From: Melieria omissa
Lineage: Eukaryota; Arthropoda; Insecta; Diptera; Ulidiidae
Assembly: GCA_963971225.1 (NCBI GenBank)
Contig: OZ020268.1
Span: 112,808,830-112,872,829 of the forward strand
Reading direction: 5' to 3'
DNA: 64,000 nt
Made by a program: the position numbers and the translations under genes. Position 1 is the stretch's first letter. Each line of letters opens with the position of its first letter. Below, piece after piece: positions 1-11,530 of this stretch. The notes beneath the pieces were generated by a model, which made no database searches, was not told the DNA's origin, and saw nothing but the letters and a program-made list of their open reading frames with translations.

Positions 1-3000
1 GCGAGCGTAAGCGTCAGCGTCAGCGTGGGCTTCAGACGGCTCGAATCGATTCAATTTGAGCGGTCAGTAATTGCAGCGCTCGCTGTTAGCCGTTTGTCGT
101 TTGCCGCCTGTCGTTTGTCGTACTTGTGCGCGTACTTGGCCGCGCAACAGCCACAAAGCCAGCGGCTGGCTTAACAAAGTTTAGCTCAGAGCGACTAACG
201 AACGAACACCTATGCGCTTACGTACGCTTCGACGGGAATTACAATAAAAGGCGTTTATTTGTAGTTTTATTTTTAGAAATTTTTTCATTAAAATCATTGC
301 GCGCATTTGTAACGTATGCACGTAAGATGTCTGTGGCTACATGTCGTGCCTATATAAAAGCATGTCTGCGTCCCAGCGTGTGTGCGTGTTACATGCGCGT
401 ATATATCGATCAGTTGTTGTTTCAAATGGCAGGTAAATGGATGACTTTGTGAAATTCAAAATTCGAAAGGTGGCTGGTCTGCACTGCGCTGAACTGAACT
501 GGAGAAGTGGCGTCGCGTCGCGTCGCGTCGAGTCAAGTCGAGTCGATAAGTCGGGCCGATACGAGGCGTTGCGATACGATACGATTTACGTGCGAGCGTA
601 TGCTGGCACTTAAATTTTAATTCAATTGACTTCTTCTTTTAATCGACAAGTATGGCATCGCATCGCAACAACGAGCACCGCTCCGCTCCGCACCGCCCAT
701 AATCAAGCGAAGTCACTGCCGCCAGCATCGGCTGTAGTCGTGGCCTTTCAATTCGATTCGATCCCCTACAAGCCCGGTCATTCTTGTCGCTCCACGTCGT
801 CGGCAATTTGCGTGCCTGTTCTCTTCGCCATCCAGTCAGTGCGCTACCTTGGCTCTGCATCGAGACGGACATTGTCTTATTTATCTGTACACACATATGT
901 ATACATATATATATGTATGTATATATATGTACACAAACACACCGCACATAATACTCGTTCAACCACGCACGCGCACACACAGGCGCGCGCGCGCTCATAA
1001 CCGCCAAGTAACCAATTTGAAATGCCTCAAGCAAATACGAAAAAAACGCACAAACGCTTGCTTGTTGTTGCTTTTATTACTTTTTGTTATCGTCTTGCCG
1101 TATATCTTTCTTCAACTTGTATGTCTGTATGTATGTATGGTTCAGCATGAAAAAAGCAATTTTTCTTGGGTATCTCTTTTAAATTTTGGTACAAAATCGT
1201 TTAGTTGCCAGCGGCGTTGCGGCGACGCGTTCGCCGCTTTGTGCCGAACACGTTTGTAGAGTAAACTGGTTTCAGACACTTCACTTACCTGTCGTACAGG
1301 GGGTCACTTTGAAATTCGAATATACGAGCTAAAGATGCAATATTGAGATTGGCTTGATTCCATTCATAATGTCTTACTCTCCATCATGTAAGTCTTGCAT
1401 GAACTTCTTTTTGGAACGTTTTTGAATAAAATACTGAACAAATTGTTGATCATTTTCTTGTATATTAGAGACATCATCTATGAAATAGTGGTTTTCAGTC
1501 CACTAAAGCTATTACAAAGTATTTTTCGATACGTTTACGACACCTCTTCACCACTATTTAGAATTTTATACATTCTGCTGTCAGTAACTGATTTCATTGC
1601 CTGGCACTGAGATTTGAATTGAACCGAATCGAAAAGCATTTTCAAGAGGACATCCTTGGAAAAACGATAAAGAGCTTTATGTTAGTTTCCAAACTTGTTC
1701 TTGCTCCAAAAATGTATTCCTTATATTCTCCAACCGAAACTCATGGTCGAAGTCGAGTCCATTGTGATGTCCTACCTTAAAATGTTGAGCTGTAGTTTGA
1801 ACCAATTCAAACGTATAAAACTACAGATCAACGCAATAGACTGAAAAAGTATGAACATAACTTGATTTTACATCTCATGAAGTAATTCAGTTTTTGTAGT
1901 TTTAATATGTTTCTATCGCCAAACGCTCACCAAGTTTATTAGTGAGGAAATTTAGATTTGTATGTGCTAGTCGAGCATATATAAGACAGTGACCCATAAA
2001 TACATCTACAAATATTTCAATTTGACGAAGAAGAATAAATACTTTTTTCGATGAGTTTCCCGATGCTCAAGAGCTCTGGCAGTCTTGAGGGTTATACCAA
2101 ACATTACCATAACCTATGTAACCCTTCATACTAACTAACTGATGTGATAGACTTTGGGTTAAACAAAGAAATTATGCTCAATGCTTCTTAAAGCATATCT
2201 AACCCTAAATACTAGAAAATACCCCAACGGGAAATCAAGCGCTCGAAGAGCCCTTTAGGACCCTAAAATACTTCATTTCATTCAAAAAGAAATTTTTTTC
2301 CATACATACCTACACACATGTATTTTGTGTGATCAAAGAAAAACTACGATTTTGCGAAACATTTATTTCTATGAAACATTTTTTGCAAAATGTTTTTTTT
2401 TTAACAAGTTCGAGCAACGTGCGCACCCTGTACAGAAACTGCTGCTTGCTATTTTTTATCATTGTCCGAGTAGACGCGCAGGTATAATACAGTATGGTTT
2501 ATTATACGATTTCGACGTTTTACTCCCGCATTGCTGGAATTAAAAATCAATAGCTTCAAAAGGCGAATAATCAAGCAAGAAGAGCGCACGTTGAAATCAC
2601 TTCGGGACAGCAGATCGTTGTGCATGTGTGCGCGCGTGCGTGCGATTGTGTGAATGTGTGTATGAGTGTGTGTGGGCAGCCTACAAGTTTTTGCTGTGAT
2701 TGTTGCTATTGTTGGTAATGTTGTTGGTGTATTTGACGGCTTAACAAGTTATACGCGTGACACTAACAACAGACAACACTAAAACAGCTGCAGCGACTGC
2801 GACTGCGACACAGACGCGCAATTGGAAATTTCTCTCTCGCTGGGCTGCCTCTCCTCAGCATACCTGAAAAGGTGCAGAAAAACACGCAAATCAGGTACAA
2901 TGCATTACACTACAGCAACAACAACAAAAACAAGTAAAATATCTTCAACCACCATCGAGGACCACCAGTCAGTGACAGCGAAAAGGCACTGGGGACCAAG

Positions 3001-3410
3001 AGCCATTGGATGGGTTCAGAGGAGCGACAGTTTGATCGGTGCGTGCAGGTACGCGGACAGACAAACAGGTAATATTTCAAGCCAGTGCTGGCCAAAAAAA
3101 ATATATTTTTAATTCGTGCTACAAAAATGTAAAAATCTACTTTTCGACATAGAAATAACTTTTCGACAAAAAAGTGTCAGTTGGATTTTATGGCATGTTT
3201 ACTGTTATGCCCAAAACAGTTAGTACAATAACGATAATTTTCAAAATTATGTATAACAAATTTAGTAAATTATTCAAAGTAACAGCCCTATTAAGGCGTC
3301 TGGAAGGAAATTTATAAAAGTTTTTCCATGCCTTCATGAAATCTTATCTGAATTTTTCTGGAAAAATGTATATTTATAATATTTAATAATTTTCAAAATA
3401 ATGAAATAGG
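1..3410. other. Gene-free stretch; first 1.3 kb GC-richer with simple-sequence runs
   Basis: I can support no coding exon here. The first 1.3 kb is GC-richer and rich in short iterated words (GCGTC and GAGTC runs near 510-550, ATACG runs near 555-585, TA/TG microsatellite near 890-960), which in flies often marks a promoter or 5' leader. 1300-3410 is mostly AT-rich, with a TG-rich patch near 2620-2680. Open frames are short and low-complexity. A non-coding first exon of a neighbouring gene is possible but not shown. Confidence 0.4.
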
Positions 3411-3414
3411 TATA

Positions 3415-3640
3415 CAGTCGTGTCTGGATATAGTGAACTAATTATTGCAAGGCCTGTTCACAGTATTGAGGTTCTTCATTATATCGAAGTTAAAATTTTT
3501 GTTGAAAAACTCGTTTTTTTGTTCAAAATAAAATTTTTGTTTTTTGCTTGAAATTGCTTTCAAAATTTTGTTCAATACTTACAGGCTCCATGTCAAAATT
3601 TGGGTGTTCACTATATCGAGGTGTTCACTTTACCCAGACA
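3415..3640. mobile_element. Short inverted-repeat element, pogo/Tigger-like MITE
   Basis: The two ends are inverted copies. The left end carries TGTCTGGATATAGTGAAC and the right end, read on the minus strand, TGTCTGGGTAAAGTGAAC (16 of 18 identical). The left end starts CAG after TA. ATATCGA-type words recur inside (CTATATCGAGGTGTTCAC near 3610-3627, TTATATCGAAG near 3479-3489). A CAG start, TA flank and ATATCGA-rich subterminal repeats resemble non-autonomous pogo/Tigger elements. There is no transposase frame. The exact right boundary is uncertain by a few bases. Confidence 0.5.
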
Positions 3641-6312
3641 TTTATATATTATTTATATATATACTTATATTTTTAAATGTAAATTTTCAGTTGTAAATTG
3701 TGAAGACGTTTCGTCAACTTTCAAAAACTTGTTACCTGTTTATTCAAATAATTATGTGTTAGTGGTTAGCTCGTCCTTATAAAGAATCAAGCTAGTGATT
3801 CACAGCCCGTTTAGTCTGTTAAACTGATCTTAACTAAAGCAAATGAAAGACAAATATGCTATACTAACATTCAGATGTTAAAAAAATATTTTCTTTTCAA
3901 GTATGAAGAACTGTTTTACATTTTTCTAGGAGATTTTCTAAGTGCTGCAGATCAAAGAATCTGAGAGTCAACTTATTTAAAAATATATCAGCTTGTATTA
4001 TTCCAGTAATCTTGCACTAAGCTAACCAAGCTAGATTCCAAATCGCTGCTTACAGCTGGATATATACATTTGAGCATATTCATTCGAAAATCATACAACC
4101 AACCTTAAATATTCCCAGCGAATTGTAAAGTTTGTGCAATGGCATTAATCATAGAAGAGAACAAAATATGTTGTAAATGTACTTTGATTCTCACAGGAAA
4201 CGTTCCAAAACGTTCAATAACATTTAAATGTATCACCACTGCCGTAAGCCGAGTAAGGCCGGCAGTGCTGCTGCTGCGGTCATCGGCTGTCGGAGCACGC
4301 TGTCGTCATTGGCACCAACACCAGCAAGCGATCGGCTTTACCACTACCACTAACACGGCCGTGTTTGACACTGGCTCTACCTCTGACTGCGGCTCTGCCA
4401 CCGGCAGTTGAATACCTGTAGCTCGAATGTGGTGGTTGTGCCATCACCAACGCAGCCGCCACCACCGTTGGTAAGATCAGTCACAGCAGCAGCAGCAGCA
4501 ACAGCGAGATCACCAACGCAAGCCAAGACGAGCACATTTGCCGACCTCTGTGCGCCCCGCACTCTCATACATTCGTGCGCGGTACACTGACAGCACTGGC
4601 ACGTCGCACCAACACACCGACACTCGCACGTTGCCTGTTGCTTGACTTTCAAGAACTGATCTGGAGCTCGATCGAAGAATTTTAACCGAAACTGAAATTA
4701 GTCTGGAAGCGTTTGGCGGCGTTGAAGGAAATACTTACCGAACATTTAACTGAGCGGTGCGTTCTCCAAAAAACCACAGGTTTGTGTGCTCTGTGATTTC
4801 TGCACTTAGTCTGTGCGATGACGCTCTGATAGCTTACTGTCGTTTAACTGCTGCTGTTGCTGTTGTTAGTTTCGTTGTTGTTATTGTGACTATTATCGGC
4901 GCTGAGCTCATGCTCATCACACTTGACGTCGAACGTCGTCGAGCTGCAGTAGCCAGACATCACTGAAGTTATCTGCCGCAATCAGATGTCAAATCACACA
5001 AAATCTGACAAAGTTCTCTGACAAATGCTCAGTGGTTCACTTAGGCGGTGCTGTTTTGAAACGAATTCCAATTATTTGTTAACACCATAGACGGTTTTTA
5101 AGCAACAGAAAACGGTTTCGACGGGCGCCACATCATTAAGGCGATCAACGACATCGTCGCCACCGTTGTGGTTGTCGTCGTCATCAGCATCTTGGCAGCG
5201 AGTATTGGCGCTGATTGATTCGCACGGCCAACAGCCTGGGTAAGTATGATGTGAATATGAATAAGTGTGAGAACGTGTGTGTGTGTGTGTAGCCGAAATC
5301 AACCAGTTCAACATCCGGCTTGAATGCCGCCATAATGCGAATATGGCCATGTATGGGTGAGGACACTATTTCATGTGTTCATGTGTATATATTGCTTGCG
5401 TTTGTATGTGTGCGCGTGCGAGTGTGTTAACGATGAGCATCTTCTGCCACCAACATCGGCCAAATAATAACCCATTAGCAACAGAAATTCATCAAGTTGT
5501 CGGTGAGCACGCAACCCACCTATAAAACCGCAAAGAAAAAATCTCAACAAATTCTAATTACTTCATACATACTGAGATGGATTAGAGCAGCTTATAAAGT
5601 TCCTTGATCTCGGACGGATATTACAGACACACAAGCAGGTTTATCTATTCGAATTCATTTTATACACTTTACGTATTGGCCAAGTGCCCACGCAAGGCTT
5701 TTTATTCTTTTAACGAAAAGTTTTAAGAAGACATTTCGTGGGCCATATGTGCATTCGGACTAGTTTGAAACATAGGTTTGAAGACAAGAGGATTAATTAG
5801 TATCTAAACTCTTCTCATTGCATGGAATTACTGCTGACTTTAACTATGAAAAGTCAAGTCAATAATTTTTGACCGGACTATCACATTCCTTGAAAAAAAA
5901 GCAGAAGCTTGAACTGAACAATTTGTGTTTGAACTTTCTAAGACAATATACAGCAAATATATGAGGAGAATTTTGTGATGAATTTACTAAATTGAAAGCA
6001 CTTTAATTGTCTTTAAATAAGGGTTTCATTAGCACAACATTGAATTCATTAAGTCCAAAATAAATCAATAAGATGTAAATTTAAAAACTGCCAAATTCAA
6101 TCTTGAAATAGTTTATGAAAAACTAAAGCTAAGGTTTAGGCATACTCAAAAGTTTTAAATATTTCGAGTCAATTTTTTTGTATTTTGAGTAATTTTTTTA
6201 TATCATTTAAATTTGCATACACACATCTTGCGTTAAATTTTCTTCAAATTTCCGTTGATTTTTTGTGTGGTATCCAGTTTTAAACAAATATAAACCAAAG
6301 CATGTGTATTGC
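3641..6312. other. Gene-free stretch with CAG-rich and TG-rich blocks
   Basis: There is no supportable exon. 4240-4660 and 5090-5250 are GC-richer with CAG/GCA and GTC/CGT triplet runs, and 5275-5292 is a TG microsatellite. Such blocks could be leader exons or enhancers of an unseen gene, but no reading frame has a convincing start, splice pattern or recognisable domain. 5500-6310 is plain AT-rich DNA. Confidence 0.35.
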
Positions 6313-6316
6313 TTAA

Positions 6317-6549
6317 CCCATTCGAGACGACGATTTTTTTCAAACACGGTCCCCAGGAGCAAATTTTTATTTTTCTTTGTATTGTACACAGTAAAAACAA
6401 TGCCAAATTTTTGTTTCCTGTACTTTACAGATTTCATTAGTTCCAGAAAATCTTATTTCGACGACAAGTTTACTCAGAATAACTGATAATTGTATATTAC
6501 TGCCTCGAAAATGCATTGCACATACGGTGTCCAATCGGTCTCGAATGGG
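6317..6549. mobile_element. TTAA-flanked MITE (233 bp)
   Basis: TTAA at 6313-6316 is followed by CCCATTCGAGAC, and the right end reads GTCTCGAATGGG followed by TTAA at 6550-6553. This is a 12-bp perfect terminal inverted repeat (TIR) with a TTAA duplication. TTAA target duplications and ends beginning CCC are the signature of piggyBac-superfamily insertions. There is no transposase, so it would be non-autonomous. The superfamily assignment is inference. Confidence 0.6.
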
Positions 6550-6553
6550 TTAA

Positions 6554-7239
6554 GACGAAAGCGTTACACTAAGAGTTTCAATCGTTTTAAAATGAGGCTC
6601 TTTTTTATGGGTTGTATGGGTTTTAAAATCGTTTATCTACAGATTTAAGAGATTCATGACTCAGTCTAAGGCTTAATCAATAATTCATATTTTTTGTTAA
6701 AACACTTGAAACCTGAAGAAAGGCCACAGCAATATGGTGATTTTAGCTATGAACAAAGTTTCGAATATATTTTCTACAACATCGGAGGCGTTGTTCCTAA
6801 GCGGCAGTACATGGCAGCCCCATCACTTAGGACTACCTGTCACAGGCCAATCACCTACCCTGGCAGAAAAACTCAACCGATTAACGTAACCAATACAAGG
6901 AAATTTTTGGGGGATGCCCTCTGCTCCCGAGAGGAGTGAGCAAGGGAAACAAAATGTTTTATTTTATATTCTCAAAGTTGTAGCATCAAATATGAGTCAA
7001 TGCAATGCAATGTGTTTGAGAGTTTAGCCTATGAGAGCCAGTAGATGAGAACAGCTTGAGCTAACAACTGCAAAATGCATGTAAAAATCGTTTTACTATC
7101 TTTTAATTGTTGATAATTATGAACAATTTAATTTTTATTTTGTATTTATATATTGTTGATTGAAACTCAGAGATACGCCTGAGAGCATCGTATTGCTTTC
7201 AGCAGCTAGAACAAGTATGGATATAAAGCTTAGGAATGT
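6554..7239. other. AT-rich intergenic DNA with one GC-rich island
   Basis: No gene is recognised. A sharply bounded GC-richer island lies at about 6785-6940 and looks unlike its flanks. It may be a fragment of a retroelement, but I cannot identify it. Confidence 0.3.
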
Positions 7240-7250
7240 ATAGTACATTG

Positions 7251-7323
7251 GTGTGGTATCACAACGGGCCCATATAGGCCTAAGTGTGTCTCATACAGAG
7301 GAAGCCACTACAACCAACCAACC
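7251..7323 (+). mobile_element. Severely 5'-truncated LINE 3' tail with 11-bp TSD
   Basis: A 73-bp insert is bounded by perfect direct repeats of ATAGTACATTG at 7240-7250 and 7324-7334. The insert ends in a CAACC-type repeat (CAACCAACCAACC), the usual 3' terminus of some fly non-LTR retrotransposons. Its body (GGTATCACAACGGGCC, then TAGGCC, then CATACAGAGGAAGCC) resembles the 3' untranslated tails of LINEs common in higher flies. A short insert with a long TSD and a repeat tail is the hallmark of target-primed reverse transcription that stopped early. Confidence 0.7.
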
Positions 7324-7334
7324 ATAGTACATTG

Positions 7335-9605
7335 AAGACGGAACGTGGAAGTAAATTTACGAGGATATAAATATCTGGCAAAATGTCAGCAAACTATTAC
7401 ATAGACGTACAACTAAGAAACGATACATCTTTGTAATGTGTTCTGAAATCGCTGCAACATCCTTTTCAAATGCTTTGAAACATATAGCTCTGACTGCGCT
7501 TTGTTCAAAATTTAGCGAGAGAAAAAATAATGCATTTGTATTCCTTTTATTTACAATCTTAGGTCTTTTTGCGTGTTTTATTCATGCACGTCTACCAGTT
7601 TTATCAAAGCTTTTCAATAACGCACTTTATACATTTTGTGCCGCAACCTGGTTGGACTGAAATTAATCAAACATATCTAAAATATAACAAAAGTGTTGAA
7701 AAAAATTAAAACAAAAATTTATTTGTTTCATAAACTTACAATTCATACAGAGTATTTTTAAAAGTAAAATCACACTAACTTTTGACAATGTGTTTACTCT
7801 TGATTTATCCCTCGTGAGCAAACTTCACACTTGCTGCATGTTTTATGTGTTTCGAAAAGTTTTAGCCGTAGTTTTACATCGCGGCATTACTAAGCGCCAC
7901 TCACCACTCACCCCAAATCTAAATTAAAACGCGAAGCACAGTAAAGTGAAGTGAAGTGAAGACATTTGTGTGTCGGTAATTGTGGGAACTTTAGTTCATT
8001 TGTACGAATAGTTAAATACAAAAAAAAAAATCCCAGACTTCGACCATTACGTCTATCGTTCCAGTTACAGTCACTTGACCAACCGAAACAACGACAGTAG
8101 GGAAGGGACGGTTGCGACGGCAAGGGGCCGCGACAGCAACTGAATAAGTAGAAGCGGCGATGTCAGTGTAGCGTGCATATTTATGGGAAAATCATTCTGT
8201 TCGTGCTGAAAACGAAAAGCCAAGAAAGGGAAGGTGCGGCGTGGTGCGACCGCGGAAACAAAGAAAATCCCAGCGTGTTTGTGTGGAGGAGCTGCAAGCA
8301 CATCTACCTGTGTGCCCGGCTGTGAAGATGGTAGCGCGACCATTGCGAATGAACTTTGACCTTTACAACCGACTAACCAGCTTAATGCCATTCTTGGCCG
8401 CAATCTTACAAAATGGACTTCCCAACCACCGAGGTATGAAATCGTTCCGAGAAAAGTGCACGTTGCACGAGGGCGCGTAGGCAGATGCTGGCCATGCCAC
8501 AATGCCGGTGGCGACACACTAACCCGCGCACAATCAATCTGCGCCCGTCAGGGCGAGTCGTCGAAGTTCGTTTTCATGTGCTACAAATACATCTGAGCTA
8601 TCAGCGACCTGTTGGACTGCAGGTGCTGAGGAGCGGGAGGATTGCCAAATGCGAGTGTGTGATAAGACGACAACATTTCTGGCCGCCGAAGACAATGTTA
8701 CACTAGAATTTTTGGGTGTAAACCTCGTTTGGCAGTTGGAGAATTTTACGCGCACACAGTGTACACTGTGCAATGCACAATGCAAAACGGAGAGTGCCGT
8801 ACGTCTGAGTGCAAGTTTGGGAGCAGTGACGGTGCTATGTTGTCTTTGGTTATCTAGCTGTATGAGTGAAAATAACGTCATAAAGCTAGCTTACCGAAGT
8901 TAATATTAACACTTGTTCATCGTACGAGTTCGAGTTCGTCGACTAATTAGCGAAGCGTTTACTGTGGCCGAATGAAAAACATTTCAGAAAAATAGCAAAT
9001 TAATAAGAAAACAAGTTAATAAATGCTCGTAGGCAACAACAAGCCGACATTGCACCGCTACGCATAAACAACAACGACTACGAGTTGCATACTCTGTGAA
9101 CAGAAATTGAATGAACGTTTATGGCAACTGCAGTGTTTGTAATTATTTTTGGTTTGTTTGCAATTTACGCGATTTTGTGCAATATTAATTATAGTACTAC
9201 GCTCGTATGGCATCTGAGTGTTGTAAACTAAATTTATAGAGTTTAGTAAATGTGTTGCAATATTCACTCAAATTACATGGAAATTCGCAAATTGTTAATT
9301 AGAATATTGTCTGAGTTCAAAGCCTGTAAGAAATATGGTTATAGTTACCTTTTTTTTAAGTTTCTTGACTAAGATTACACTACTCGACACAAAAAATGCT
9401 CCTACAAATAAAAGTGTTTTCTAGACTAACTTTGGGCCGTTGAACACGGAACTGAAACTGCAAAAAAATTGTTAAGCGTTTTCGAAAAATCTTTGAAAAA
9501 CAATTTTTTCCCTGTTGTTTCAGTTATGATCACATATCTCGTGAACGAATCATCCGACTAACACAAGCTGTACGTCTGTCAGAAGATAATACCTTAGCCT
9601 TTCCA
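7335..9605. other. Gene-free stretch; GC-richer block 7890-8880
   Basis: I see no supportable gene. The block at about 7890-8880 is GC-richer, with several overlapping open frames on both strands and none with domain-like composition. An ATG at about 8413 in good context (ACAAAATGG) runs for seven codons to a GTATGA donor-like site at about 8434. This could be the first coding exon of an unseen gene, but no second exon was found. Confidence 0.3.
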
Positions 9606-9614
9606 GCAATATAT

Positions 9615-9939
9615 CTTCTTCTTCTTCTTGACTGGCACGAAAGCCCGATTACGAGAATAAGGCCTAGCTACCCGCAACCATCCATGTTGTGCGTGTGAAT
9701 TTTTTACAAGGTTGGAAGTGACCTACAGTTTTAAGCCGATTCCGAACGGCGAGCTGGGAGCTTTTTCATAGGCAATTTTTACTCTTAAAGGTTTGCAATT
9801 TCCTGCTAAAAGGACAGCCGCCGAAAAAGTTTTGTTTTTTCTTTTTTTCGGTGTTAGCAGCAACGGAGTCTTGAACCTGGGTTCGAGCGTCGCATTTGAC
9901 TCGCGGGCCAACGCACTAGCCAGCTGAGCTACGGCGGCT
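9615..9939 (-). mobile_element. tRNA-derived SINE with Pol III A and B boxes
   Basis: Read on the minus strand, the element begins AGCCGCCGTAGCTCAGCTGG. An A box TAGCTCAGCTGG lies at 9920-9931 and a B box GGTTCAAGACTCC at 9865-9877, spaced about as in tRNA genes. It ends in an (AAG)n tail at 9615-9630. Perfect 9-bp direct repeats GCAATATAT flank it at 9606-9614 and 9940-9948, as expected from LINE-mediated retroposition. The tRNA-like head does not fold into a convincing tRNA, so this is a SINE and not a tRNA gene. The 325-bp length suits a head, body and tail SINE. Confidence 0.75.
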
Positions 9940-9948
9940 GCAATATAT

Positions 9949-10686
9949 ATATTGTCCAAATCAGATGACATTTGGGGAAGTTACTGACGGTGAAAGTTGT
10001 AAAAAAGTGAATTTTTCGACCAATTTTAAAAATCATAAATTTTCGAATAATTTTTTATAGAAAAAAGATTAAATATATTTATTTGAGCAAATATTAAGCC
10101 TAACATCAATAGAATTGAAAAAAAAAATGACAAAGTTATGATGCACTGAGTGAAAACACAAACTTTACATTTATTACAAAAATGCGAAACAAATTTTTTA
10201 TTTTGCCGAGACTCATCAAATGTTGGTCGCAGTGCATTATCCCCATCAATAATAATAATAATCCAAATGTTGATATAGACGTGAAACTAAAAGTCATTTA
10301 AAGTAACCTGGCATAGCCAGTTTTTCATTTTCTGACCCAAAAAACCTTCTTAAAGGACTTTAAAATTCTAAGGACATACACATTTCAAATATTTTTTTAA
10401 ATATTTGGGTTGTGCAATGATGAAGATATGGGTATCAACTAAAAGAGAAAAATTGTCTCTCTATTATATTTTTAACTTTCAGGACCAAAATATGTCAGGT
10501 ATGGAAAACATAAATGTTTTGGATCTCAGTCTGTAGATTCATACATCTAAATTTTATTTTATTTCAAAGTTCATATATAAATTTATTTAATAAAAATTGC
10601 ACAGTAATTTCAACACACAATAGAACTGGAACGCTCGGTTCAGACTTTCGTCGAAACGAATTTTTAGGCTGATTCCGAACAACGGT
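9949..10686. other. AT-rich intergenic DNA
   Basis: No gene is seen. 10318-10520 contains blocks in the same order as parts of the 924-bp hairpin at 37647-38570 (CAGTTTTTCATTT, TAAAGGACTT, GATATG plus GTATCAA, AAAGAG), so it may be an old relative of that element. Confidence 0.3.
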
Positions 10687-10690
10687 TTAA

Positions 10691-10772
10691 CCCTTTCAGT
10701 AACAATGTCCAATATATTGGACTACATCCCATACAATTCATACAGCCCGGTTTGTTTTCATGTCGGCAAGGG
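10691..10772. mobile_element. Tiny TTAA-flanked inverted-repeat element
   Basis: TTAA at 10687-10690 is followed by CCCTTTCAGT, and the right end GGCAAGGG precedes TTAA at 10773-10776. The ends match the TTAA-CCCTT start shared with the elements at 46754, 50066 and 56802. It is only 82 bp long, so it may be a deleted member or a chance match. Confidence 0.35.
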
Positions 10773-11218
10773 TTAAACGCGTTTGTATACGCAATTAATT
10801 GTATCCTCGGAAATTGTTCACATGTGTGACAGTCATCGTTTGAGAAAATCACAACCCAGTATTAATTTATACGATTAGAACTTGTGTTGCACTTTAGTTG
10901 TTATTTTCACTTACACCTTTTTTGTTTACACACAGTGGCTCACGCAGGGGGTTTCGGGTTCAAACTCAATCTTGCAAACATTTTGGGTGCATATATGATT
11001 TCATCTGATAAGTCTAAGGCTTAAAAAATATGTACGGAAACTCCAAAATTAAATGCTGTGGGCGACACTGTCTATGTTTCTTGAAAAATTTAATTTATAA
11101 AGCGTTATTTTTTAAATATTGTTTGTTAGTTGAGTTACTTTTTTATCATTATTATTATTAGTTTTCTTTTTTGTATTATGTTTTTTTTAATTTTGTTAGT
11201 TTTTCACGAATTTAATTA

Positions 11219-11530
11219 ACTAAATTTATTTATTTTATTTATTTTTCTTTTATTTTATTTAATTTTATTTTATTTAATTTTGTTTTATTTTATTTTATTT
11301 TATTTTATTTTATTTTATTTTATTTTATTTTATTTTAGTTTATTTTATTTTATTTTATTTTATTTTATTTTATTTTATTTTATTTTATTTTCTTTTCTTT
11401 TCTTTTCTTTTCTTTTCTTTTCTTTTCTTTTCTTTTCTTTTCTTTTCTTTTATTTTCTTTTCTTTTCTTTTCTTTTATTTTATTTTGATTTATTTTATTT
11501 TATTTTATTTTATTTTATTTTATTTTACTT
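11219..11530. repeat. Pentanucleotide microsatellite (TTTTA)n-(TTTTC)n-(TTTTA)n
   Basis: About 310 bp of near-perfect TTTTA units switch to TTTTC units between about 11391 and 11475, then return to TTTTA. The unit stays 5 bp throughout. Any open frame across it is low-complexity Phe/Leu/Tyr and not a protein. Confidence 0.95.

Noticed and set aside
6785..6940. GC-rich island possibly from a retroelement
   Set aside because: I could not find ends, a TSD or a recognisable protein, so it was left as an unassigned island.
8071..8517. 148-codon open frame on the minus strand in a GC-richer block
   Set aside because: It overlaps comparable frames on the plus strand and has no domain-like blocks or splice partners. 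GC-richer DNA lengthens frames by chance.
9865..9939. Candidate tRNA gene on the minus strand
   Set aside because: A and B boxes are present, but no acceptor or anticodon stem pairs properly. The TSD and tail show a SINE.
9723..9971. 82-codon minus-strand frame
   Set aside because: It lies inside the tRNA-derived SINE, whose Pol III promoter and TSD explain the sequence.
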